Positions 1-6,567 of a DNA stretch of 9,923 nucleotides are shown piece by piece (position 1 is the first letter of the stretch; each line of letters opens with the position of its first letter). The stretch is from Sulfurimonadaceae bacterium (GTDB lineage: Bacteria > Campylobacterota > Campylobacteria > Campylobacterales > Sulfurimonadaceae). Under the pieces are notes generated by a model. That model was not told where the DNA came from and searched no databases. It saw nothing but the letters and a program-made list of their open reading frames with translations. The position numbers were made by a program, and so were the translations under genes. The stretch covers positions 1 through 9,923 of the forward strand of contig JAPHSI010000051.1 in NCBI GenBank assembly GCA_026193155.1, written 5' to 3'.

Positions 1-46
1 AGGTATAGTTATAGCACTTGCATATAGAAATAGAAAACTAGCATAG
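1..46 (+). CDS. C-terminal end of an unidentified protein (partial)
   Basis: Only one + frame is open here. It reads 14 codons ending in a basic tail (Y-R-N-R-K-L-A) after a hydrophobic stretch G-I-V-I-A-L-A, then stops with TAG at 44-46. A hydrophobic run followed by positive residues at the very end would fit a membrane protein finishing in the cytoplasm, but 14 residues are too few to identify a family. The stop lies 10 bases before the next start, consistent with the same operon. This could also be chance. Confidence 0.45.
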   Translation, partial: GIVIALAYRNRKLA

Positions 47-56
47 AGTAAAAAGT

Positions 57-761
57 ATGGATTTTAAGGGTTTTGATAAAAAAACATTACCGTTTTTAGA
101 ATCTATTCGCCAAAATAACAACAAAGAATGGTTTGAGGCTCATAGAAAAGAATATGAAGAGTATGTTTTAAATCCATCTCGATTTTTTGTAGAGGAGATG
201 GGTGAGCATCTGATGGCCCTAGAACCTACAATTAATTATGATTCAAAAATAAATAAATCGCTTTTCCGTATATATCGTGATACACGCAGAATGGGTGCAA
301 ATAAAGTACCTCTAAAACACAGAATAGGTTTTATTTTTTGGCAAGGAAGTGGGAAAAGACTTCAAAGTTCTGGATTTTATATGCATTTCTCACCGGATGA
401 ACTGTTTGTAGCAGTCGGTGTTAGATGGTTTGAAAAACCTATGTTAGATGCATATCGAGAATATATTAAAAATGATGATAAAAGAGAAGAACTTCAAAGT
501 ATACTTAACAAAATAACTGCATCTGGATATAAAATAATTGATAAAGGCTATAAAAGACTGCCTCGCGGTTTTGATAGTAATATGTCAAATGTAGAATTAG
601 CTTTATATAAAGGTATGGCTACATATAAAGTACTTGAACCTGCTCTTATTACAAATGGTGATAAATTAATAGATACTCTTTATAAAATATATGAAGATAT
701 GTTACCATTACAGCAGTTTATATATGAAGTCAGTTTACGTATTAAAGAGGATGAAGATTGA
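57..761 (+). CDS. DUF2461 / TIGR02453 family protein
   Basis: A 234-residue protein of unknown function matching the DUF2461 (TIGR02453) family in length and motif order. Visible family signatures are the N-terminal asparagine run followed by K-E-W-F (about residues 20-26), the central F-R-I-Y-R-D-T-R block (70-77) followed by the K-x-P-L-K segment (83-87), and an aromatic G-F-Y-M-H-F-S-P core (106-113) followed by V-G-V-R-W-F. The family's usual form of the central block is R-I-x-R-D-T-R-F-S-x-x-K-x-P-Y-K, so R-M-G-A-N-K here is a mild variant. No signal peptide or membrane segment is visible, so it should be cytoplasmic. The ATG at 57 is the first good start, preceded only by a weak purine-rich stretch. 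Its last codons overlap the hemH start by 4 bases, so the two are probably translated together. The biochemical role of the family is not known. Confidence 0.9.
   Translation: MDFKGFDKKTLPFLESIRQNNNKEWFEAHRKEYEEYVLNPSRFFVEEMGEHLMALEPTINYDSKINKSLFRIYRDTRRMGANKVPLKHRIGFIFWQGSGKRLQSSGFYMHFSPDELFVAVGVRWFEKPMLDAYREYIKNDDKREELQSILNKITASGYKIIDKGYKRLPRGFDSNMSNVELALYKGMATYKVLEPALITNGDKLIDTLYKIYEDMLPLQQFIYEVSLRIKEDED
744..750 (+). promoter_or_regulatory. Shine-Dalgarno sequence deciding the TTG start of hemH
   Basis: The stretch A-A-A-G-A-G-G lies 7 bases before the TTG at 758. The nearby ATG at 751 is in a different frame, and the first in-frame ATG (788) would cut off the conserved beta strand before the M-G-G-P loop of ferrochelatase. 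The TTG is therefore the supported start, inside the end of the preceding gene. Confidence 0.7.
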
Positions 762-1708
762 AAAAAGAAGCAATAATACTTTTAAATATGGGTGGTCCAA
801 ACAATCTTGAAGAGGTTGAAGTATTTCTAAATAATATGTTTAACGACAAAAATATCATCACTGTTAAAAGTTCCATTCTTCGTAAGTTTATAGCTACAAT
901 GATAACTTTCACTAGAACAGAATCATCGCAAGAGATATATGAGAACCTTGGTGGAAAATCTCCAATAGTTGGGCATACTAAAAAACTTGTTCAGAAACTT
1001 CAAAAGAGGGTAGGTAGTGAGATAATTGTTGATTTTGTTATGCGTTATACACCACCTTTTGCCAACGAAGTGATAGAGAAGTTAAATAAGGCAAATGTAG
1101 ATAAAATTTATTTGATACCTCTTTACCCACAGTTTTCGACAACAACTACAAAATCATCATTAGAAGATTTTGAAGAACAGTATCATATACACGGTGGAGA
1201 TGCACTTTTAACTGAGATAAAACATTTTTTTAAAAATGAAAAATATAACGAAGCTATTTTAGAAAATATTAAAGAGGTTATGGGTACTTCAAATTATGAT
1301 GAATTTGAACTTATTTTCTCAGCTCATGGTTTACCTCAAAAGATTGTAGATGCGGGTGACGTGTACCAAAAACATGTAATAAGACACGTAGATATTTTAA
1401 AAGGGATGCTAAAAGAAAAAAATATGGATTTTGCTTCTGTGGATATAGCATATCAATCAAAAGTTGGTCCAATGGCATGGCTCAGACCATCCCTTGATGA
1501 GAAATTAGAAGAGTTGAAAAATAAAAAAGTTCTTGTGTTTCCAATAGCGTTTACAATAGATAACTCTGAAACGGATTATGAGTTAGAGATTGAATATCGT
1601 GAAATAGCGAAAGAGTTAGGTATAAAAGAGTATAAAGTGTCAAGATGTCCTAATGATAGCGATTTATTTGTAGATGCATTGGTAGATATATATAAAAAAA
1701 TGAGATAA
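758..1708 (+). CDS. hemH: Ferrochelatase
   Basis: HemH inserts Fe(II) into protoporphyrin IX, the last step of protoporphyrin-dependent heme synthesis. It is 316 residues, normal for bacterial ferrochelatases. Landmarks in order are L-L-N-M-G-G-P (8-14), Y-P-Q-F-S (123-127), F-S-A-H-G-L-P with the catalytic histidine H190, Y-Q-S-K-V-G-P (232-238) with W241-L-R-P, and D-N-S-E-T (268-272) with the conserved glutamate E271 opposite the histidine. Many homologues have E-H-I-E-T at the last site; the D-N-S-E-T form is, as far as I recall, usual for Campylobacterota. There is only one cysteine in the C-terminal part (C297), so no [2Fe-2S] cluster is expected. It starts with TTG, overlaps the DUF2461 gene by 4 bases, and is followed after 1 base by a HAD phosphatase. 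No membrane segment is seen; it is likely cytosolic or peripheral. Confidence 0.97.
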   Translation: MKKEAIILLNMGGPNNLEEVEVFLNNMFNDKNIITVKSSILRKFIATMITFTRTESSQEIYENLGGKSPIVGHTKKLVQKLQKRVGSEIIVDFVMRYTPPFANEVIEKLNKANVDKIYLIPLYPQFSTTTTKSSLEDFEEQYHIHGGDALLTEIKHFFKNEKYNEAILENIKEVMGTSNYDEFELIFSAHGLPQKIVDAGDVYQKHVIRHVDILKGMLKEKNMDFASVDIAYQSKVGPMAWLRPSLDEKLEELKNKKVLVFPIAFTIDNSETDYELEIEYREIAKELGIKEYKVSRCPNDSDLFVDALVDIYKKMR

Positions 1709-1709
1709 A

Positions 1710-2339
1710 ATGAAAGTTGTTATATTCGATATGGACGGAACACTGCTAGATTCCCAAAAAGATATAACTATATCTGTAAATTATGTTAGAAAGACCAACT
1801 ATAACTTAAAACCATTAAGTGAAAAGTTTATAGTTGAAGCTATAAATATGGAAGTCAGAAACTTACCATATCTTTTTTATGAAACTGAAATTTATGAAGA
1901 TACTGCTAGAGATATATTTGAAGATCACTATTACAGACAGTGTATAAAAAATCCATATCTTTATGATGGTATTCAAAGTACTTTAGAAGCCCTTTTGAAA
2001 AAAAATATAAAAATGTCTGTTGCCACAAATGCTCCAACCAAGTTTGCAAAAAGAATGTTAACACATCTTGATGTTGCACATATGTTTGATATTATAGTTG
2101 GAGCAGATTATGTTAATGCTTCAAAACCAAGTCCAAAAATGATTGAATATATTTTAAAGTCTTATAACTTTGAGCATAATAAACATGAAGCATGGATGAT
2201 AGGTGATAATTCAAAAGATATGCTTAGTGCACAAAATGCAGGAATAAATTCGGCTTTTGCTATATGGGGTTTTACCCCTGAATCAAATCATGATATAGTT
2301 ATTGATACTCCAAAAGATATTTTAGATATAATACTTTAA
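1710..2339 (+). CDS. HAD-superfamily phosphatase (Gph-like)
   Basis: A 209-residue haloacid-dehalogenase-type hydrolase. Motif I is F-D-M-D-G-T-L-L-D-S with nucleophile D7 and acid/base D9. Motif II is V-A-T-N-A-P with T106. The motif III lysine is K139 in A-S-K-P-S-P, and motif IV is I-G-D-N-S-K-D with D166 and D170. The helical stretch between about residues 16 and 85 is the cap domain of subfamily IA, as in phosphoglycolate phosphatase Gph. All catalytic residues are present, so it should be an active Mg-dependent phosphatase; its substrate cannot be read from sequence. It begins one base after the hemH stop and has only a weak ribosome site, so it probably depends on translational coupling. 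Tight linkage to hemH may only reflect operon packing. Confidence 0.9.
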   Translation: MKVVIFDMDGTLLDSQKDITISVNYVRKTNYNLKPLSEKFIVEAINMEVRNLPYLFYETEIYEDTARDIFEDHYYRQCIKNPYLYDGIQSTLEALLKKNIKMSVATNAPTKFAKRMLTHLDVAHMFDIIVGADYVNASKPSPKMIEYILKSYNFEHNKHEAWMIGDNSKDMLSAQNAGINSAFAIWGFTPESNHDIVIDTPKDILDIIL

Positions 2340-2358
2340 ATTTATTTAGGGATTATAT

Positions 2359-3600
2359 ATGTTTAGCAATGATATTATTGTGTCTTTTGTTTTCATGGCA
2401 ATTCTTTTTTTAAGACAGATATCAATTATTAAACAACCAAATAAGATAAACTATGCTCCTCTTATGATAGGTGTAGGAGTTATTAGCAGTGTTGTTCATT
2501 TTATAACAAACCCAGAATATAAAGATATAATCTTACTTTTAAGAGAATCATCTTTCCCATTACTAGTTTCTTTAATTTTATATGTAGTTATGAATATAAT
2601 ACACCAGACTATAGAATCTAAACAAAAAAGACTGCAGCATGAGTTCACACAACTTTTAATAAAACAAATAACACAGTTAAAAGAGTACACATCAGAGTTA
2701 GAAACTAAAATAAATGAATCTCAAAAAGCAGATTTAAGAGCCCAAGAAGAAGTAAGAAAAAAGTTTAAAGATGATATTCAGGCACTTGATACAATAAAAT
2801 CCAATCAAAATATATTTTTAGAAATGTTTGATGAGATGAAAGCTTTAAATAAAGGTGTAGAAAAGGCATTTAAAGATTTTACAGATATTCAGATGCCATC
2901 GCTTGATGATGTAGTCCATAAACATATAGACTTAATACGTGTATCTGAACAAGACCATTTTAATAAATTAAATTCAGTTTTACAAAGTGTTGTCGAAAAT
3001 AGAGGTGAGATTTCTCAAGATTTAGATGATGTAAAAGTAAGTATGCTTAAGATACAGGGATTAGCAAAAAATATATCTGATTCAATTATTACAAATACTG
3101 TTTCAAAAATGGCAAATATATCTAAAGCTTTTGAAGATCAAATAAGTATTTTAAAATCTCATTCTGAGAGTTTAAATACAGCATTATATGAGAGTGAAAA
3201 TAAAATATCTCGTATATCAAAAGATAGTGAAGTACTTTTAACTCAGATGTCTTTATCTTCTAATAAGATGAGTGAGATGCAAGAACAAAGTTCAGAGTTA
3301 AGTGATATGTATGTTAATTTAAGGGCTTTAATGAATGATATAGAAGTCCTAAAAGCAGACTATGTTAAGGCTCAATCCCAACTAAGTTTGTTATCACGTG
3401 AGCTTAGAGAATCTCAAGAAGATGATATAAATAATATAAAAGATCAAATGGAAGACTTAATAGTCTTGTTAACAGGTAAAATAGACAATTCATTAGAAAA
3501 ACTTCATAAACATTATCATATATCTAATGAAGAACTATCTCAAAGTGTTCAGATGTTGGCAAAAAAAGCACAGTTACAAAAAGGTTATGGTGAAAATTAA
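2359..3600 (+). CDS. Membrane-anchored long coiled-coil protein, function unknown
   Basis: A 413-residue protein I do not recognise as a named family. Three hydrophobic segments (about residues 4-22, 32-49 and 66-82) anchor it in the inner membrane. The rest, about 83-403, is a nearly unbroken charged helical region rich in K, E, S, Q and L with heptad character, probably cytoplasmic. The general look resembles the signalling stalk of chemoreceptors, but the conserved hairpin tip of methyl-accepting proteins (A-x-x-T-N-L-L-A-L-N-A-A) and a HAMP domain are missing, so it should not be called one. A ribosome site A-G-G-G-A (2348-2352) lies 6 bases before the ATG. Its stop TAA overlaps the ATG of the next gene (TAATG), a strong hint that it works with the following c-di-GMP receptor, perhaps as scaffold or signal partner (inference). 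Confidence 0.85.
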   Translation: MFSNDIIVSFVFMAILFLRQISIIKQPNKINYAPLMIGVGVISSVVHFITNPEYKDIILLLRESSFPLLVSLILYVVMNIIHQTIESKQKRLQHEFTQLLIKQITQLKEYTSELETKINESQKADLRAQEEVRKKFKDDIQALDTIKSNQNIFLEMFDEMKALNKGVEKAFKDFTDIQMPSLDDVVHKHIDLIRVSEQDHFNKLNSVLQSVVENRGEISQDLDDVKVSMLKIQGLAKNISDSIITNTVSKMANISKAFEDQISILKSHSESLNTALYESENKISRISKDSEVLLTQMSLSSNKMSEMQEQSSELSDMYVNLRALMNDIEVLKADYVKAQSQLSLLSRELRESQEDDINNIKDQMEDLIVLLTGKIDNSLEKLHKHYHISNEELSQSVQMLAKKAQLQKGYGEN

Positions 3601-6176
3601 TGCTTAAAAAACTTAGTACAAAAAGTAAAGTATTATTATTTATTTCTGTATTACTGTTTTCTTTTATGTCTTTACTCATTATAAATATATACATGAGTGA
3701 AAAAGATAATTTACTTCGGGAAAAGAAATTATTTAGAACAAATATACTAACTGCATACTCCAATACTTTAAATAATTATGAGATACTTTACAAAAGTAAG
3801 TTGGTTGCTATTGTAAATTCACCTGAGATACTTGAAGCTATAAAAAATAAAGATAGACTAAAGCTTTATTCTTTAGTAAAAAAAAGATGGGAAAATTTAA
3901 AAAAAGAAAATAGTTCTATAAAAATATTACATTTTCATAAGCCTGATGGTTTAACTCTTCTTAGGATGCATAATCCGGATAAATATGATGATGATATAGC
4001 TAGTAAAAGATCTATGTGCAGATATATGTATAAAAATAAAAAAGAGATTTCAGGATTTGAGGCTGGGGTACATTTGCTAGGCTATAGAATTATGATGCCT
4101 ATTTTTTACAATAGTGAGTATATAGGGGCTGCGGAAATAGGAATAAAACCAAATTTTGTTTTAAATCAAATGAAAAAACTCTCAAAGGTATCTGGTGTTA
4201 TTTTTGCAAAAGAAGCAGAGATATTTAATAAAAAATTTATAAATAAAGAGAAAATACTTATTGGAAAATATAGACTAGAAAGTAACAGTTTAAATGATAA
4301 AGATTTAATTAATCGCTTACCGAAAGAATATAAATTAGATAGTGATTTAAGAGTAGAAAAAGATTCAAAAATATATGATGTTTATCTGTTTGAGCATAAA
4401 GATTTTAAAGGTGAGGTAAGTGCTAAAACACTTATTTTTAACGATATAACATTTTTACTGAATAATTTTCAAGAAACTATTTTAAAAATAGTTTTTTTCT
4501 CTATACTGCTTTATTTTATTTTAGTCTTAACAATTAAGTTGGGCTTTGAAAAAATTATGGATAAAATTGATAGTACAAATAAAGAACTATTACATAGTGT
4601 TGCTTTTTTGAAAAGCCATCAGCTAGCTATGGATGAATCAAGTATAGTCACAAAGTCCGATCTTCAAGGTAATATTACATATGTTAATGATAATTTTTGT
4701 AACGTAACAGGCTATACAAAAGAAGAAGCTATAGGAAAACCCCATAGTTTACTTAGACATAGTGATAATTCAAAAGAGATGTTTAAAGACTTGTGGAAGA
4801 CTATTAAGTCTAAAAAAGTTTGGAAAGGAGTAATGAAAAATAGAGGTAAATACTCTGATTACTGGGTAGATGCTTCTATATTGCCGATTTTAGATGATAA
4901 TGATGATATCGTAGAATATATAGCTGTAAGACATGATATTACAAAGATGATTGAACAGCAACACAAGCTTGATAATATAGCAAATACAGATACTCTTACA
5001 GGTTTAGGAAGCAGATATAAGTTGATTCATGATATAGAAAATGCTACAAAACCTGCTTTAGCAATATTAAATGTGGATTCTTTCTCACAGATTAATGATT
5101 TTTACGGTCACGAAAAAGGTGATTTAGTCATCACTATTTTATCAAGTATCATTAAGTCCGTTGTAAAAGATGATAATTTTAATTTTTACCACCTCCAAGG
5201 TGACGAGTTTGTTGTTTTTCATAAAGATGTAGAAAGAGAAGTTTTTATTAAAGATATTTTAGATATTCCTAATAAAATATCTACTACACCAATTAAATTG
5301 GATGAAGAAGAGATATATTTAAATTTAACAACATCAATCTCTTTTGAATCTAAAGATAAAATATTAACTACCGCTGATATGGCATTAAAAATAGCAAAAA
5401 GAGAACATAAAAGCTTAGTTGTTTACAGCGATAAGATATCTCTAAATGATGAGTATAAAAATAATATTAAATGGGCTAAAAAGATTAAAAATGCAATAGA
5501 ATCTGATAACATAATACCTGTATTTCAGCCTATAGTAAACAATGTAACAGGTGAATGGGAAAAGTATGAATCTCTTGTTAGATTAAAAGATGATGATAAA
5601 TTAATATCTCCTTATTTCTTTTTAGAAATATCTAAAAAAACCAAACACTACAATCAAATAACAAAAATCATGATTCAGAAATCATTTGATATGTTTAAAG
5701 ATAAAGATATTGAATTTTCAATAAATTTGACAGTTGAAGACATATTAAATGAACAGATAAATGATTTTATAATAGGGAAACTTGAGAAAGATAAAATAGG
5801 TTCTAAAGTTGTTTTTGAAATAGTTGAATCTGAATCTATTGAAAATTTTGAGCAGGTTCACAGTTTCATTGAAAAAGTAAAATCATATGATTGTAAGATT
5901 GCCATTGATGACTTTGGTACAGGTTATAGTAACTTTGAATACCTTATGAAGTTAAATGCAGATTATATAAAAATAGACGGTTCCATAATAAAAAATATAA
6001 ATAAGACCAAAGAAGCTCACTTAGTTGCTTCTGTAATTGTGGATTTTGCCAAAAAGATGGGTATTAAAACAATAGCAGAATTTGTTGAGGATGAAAGTAT
6101 CTTAAATGAAGTCAAAAAGATGGGAATTGATTACTCACAAGGTTACCATTTCAGCCCTCCAAAAACAGAGTTATAA
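3600..6176 (+). CDS. Transmembrane sensor with dCache_3-like, Aer-like PAS, degenerate GGDEF and EAL domains
   Basis: An 858-residue c-di-GMP signalling protein. After TM1 (about 11-31) comes a periplasmic dCache_3-like sensor (about 35-290; conserved L-H-F-H-K-P-D-G at 110-117, L-R-M-H at 121-124, S-G-F-E at 151-154 and M-P-I-F at 166-169), then TM2 (about 292-314). A PAS domain (about 343-450) resembles the FAD-binding PAS of Aer (L-L-R-H-S-D at 384-389, W399, W408, K-N-R at 413-415, Y-W-V at 421-423). The GGDEF domain (about 455-612) reads Q-G-D-E-F (533-537), has N491 where the first metal aspartate should be, and lacks the R-x-x-D inhibitory site. The EAL domain (about 625-855) keeps E657 (in Y-E-S-L), N709, E740, D770, D771, K791, E827 and Q846, so an active phosphodiesterase is expected. 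The ATG overlaps the upstream stop by 1 base, with G-G-T-G-A 6 bases before it. The ligands of both sensors are unknown. Confidence 0.92.
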   Translation: MLKKLSTKSKVLLFISVLLFSFMSLLIINIYMSEKDNLLREKKLFRTNILTAYSNTLNNYEILYKSKLVAIVNSPEILEAIKNKDRLKLYSLVKKRWENLKKENSSIKILHFHKPDGLTLLRMHNPDKYDDDIASKRSMCRYMYKNKKEISGFEAGVHLLGYRIMMPIFYNSEYIGAAEIGIKPNFVLNQMKKLSKVSGVIFAKEAEIFNKKFINKEKILIGKYRLESNSLNDKDLINRLPKEYKLDSDLRVEKDSKIYDVYLFEHKDFKGEVSAKTLIFNDITFLLNNFQETILKIVFFSILLYFILVLTIKLGFEKIMDKIDSTNKELLHSVAFLKSHQLAMDESSIVTKSDLQGNITYVNDNFCNVTGYTKEEAIGKPHSLLRHSDNSKEMFKDLWKTIKSKKVWKGVMKNRGKYSDYWVDASILPILDDNDDIVEYIAVRHDITKMIEQQHKLDNIANTDTLTGLGSRYKLIHDIENATKPALAILNVDSFSQINDFYGHEKGDLVITILSSIIKSVVKDDNFNFYHLQGDEFVVFHKDVEREVFIKDILDIPNKISTTPIKLDEEEIYLNLTTSISFESKDKILTTADMALKIAKREHKSLVVYSDKISLNDEYKNNIKWAKKIKNAIESDNIIPVFQPIVNNVTGEWEKYESLVRLKDDDKLISPYFFLEISKKTKHYNQITKIMIQKSFDMFKDKDIEFSINLTVEDILNEQINDFIIGKLEKDKIGSKVVFEIVESESIENFEQVHSFIEKVKSYDCKIAIDDFGTGYSNFEYLMKLNADYIKIDGSIIKNINKTKEAHLVASVIVDFAKKMGIKTIAEFVEDESILNEVKKMGIDYSQGYHFSPPKTEL

Positions 6177-6179
6177 AGG
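6175..6179 (+). promoter_or_regulatory. Shine-Dalgarno sequence deciding the TTG start of ybgC
   Basis: A-A-A-G-G overlaps the stop codon of the receptor gene (6174-6176) and lies 7 bases before the TTG at 6187. It supports the short, family-length YbgC over the earlier in-frame ATG at 6106, and allows coupling to translation of the upstream gene. Confidence 0.65.
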
Positions 6180-6186
6180 TTATAAA

Positions 6187-6567
6187 TTGCAAATTAGAGT
6201 ATATTACGAAGATACAGATACAGGCGGAATAGTTTATCATTCTAATTATTTGAACTTTTGTGAACGAGCTAGAAGTGAGACTTTCTTTCAAGAAGGACTT
6301 AGCCCGGATATGGCAAGTGGTGGTTTTGTTGTAAAAAAGATTACCGCTAACTATCTAAAACCAGCAAAACTTGGAGATCTTTTAGAAGTAAAAAGCTCAT
6401 TAAAACTTATTAAGTCGGCTTCATTTGTTCTTATTCAAAGAGTTTATAAGGATAATGTGAAGTTATTTGAAGCGGAAATTGTTTTAGCGTATATAAATAG
6501 AGAGGGTTATCCTCAAAAATTTGAGGACGAATTAAGAGAGTTGATTATTTCTTTATTCAATAGCTGA
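6187..6567 (+). CDS. ybgC: YbgC-type acyl-CoA thioesterase (4HBT hotdog fold)
   Basis: A 126-residue hotdog-fold thioesterase that hydrolyses acyl-CoA or acyl-ACP thioesters in the cytoplasm. The signature Y-Y-E-D-T-D-T-G-G-I-V-Y-H-S-N-Y-L (6-22) carries the catalytic aspartate D11 and H18, followed by E-R-A-R-S-E (26-31). The start is the TTG at 6187, preceded at 7 bases by A-A-A-G-G (6175-6179). An in-frame ATG at 6106 would add 27 residues unlike the family and overlap the previous gene by 71 bases, so it is rejected. It follows the receptor gene by 10 bases. In many proteobacteria ybgC heads the tol-pal cluster; here no tol genes are seen in the window. Its last 15 bases overlap the convergent gene at 6553. 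Confidence 0.92.
   Translation: MQIRVYYEDTDTGGIVYHSNYLNFCERARSETFFQEGLSPDMASGGFVVKKITANYLKPAKLGDLLEVKSSLKLIKSASFVLIQRVYKDNVKLFEAEIVLAYINREGYPQKFEDELRELIISLFNS
6510..6527. repeat. Perfect 8-base inverted repeat near the end of ybgC
   Basis: Arms T-C-C-T-C-A-A-A (6510-6517) and T-T-T-G-A-G-G-A (6520-6527) are separated by two A bases. A short hairpin could form on either strand. Neither side is followed by a run of T, so it is not a classical intrinsic terminator. It lies inside ybgC coding sequence, 38 bases before the stop codon. It may be incidental, or may act as a weak 3' stabilising or pausing structure where two operons converge. Confidence 0.35.

Noticed and set aside
2496..2690. Minus-strand open frame of 64 codons.
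   Set aside because: Lies wholly opposite the membrane and coiled-coil region of a convincing gene; cysteine-rich and without family features or ribosome site.
2359..3600. Calling the coiled-coil protein a chemoreceptor or RmuC-type protein.
   Set aside because: No HAMP, no conserved signalling hairpin tip, and no nuclease-like domain after the coil; only the general coiled-coil character is shared.
3524..3763. Minus-strand open frame of 79 codons across the junction of the coiled-coil and receptor genes.
   Set aside because: Antisense shadow of two well-supported genes; no recognisable motif.
4474..4498. Ten-base perfect inverted repeat followed by a run of T, looking like an intrinsic terminator.
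   Set aside because: The stem is almost all A-T with a single G-C pair, and it lies inside the receptor gene where codons for the second membrane segment begin, so it is explained by base composition.
6106..6186. Upstream ATG extension of ybgC by 27 residues.
   Set aside because: The added residues do not fit the YbgC family, the region is coding in another frame for the EAL C-terminus, and the TTG at 6187 has a well-placed A-A-A-G-G.
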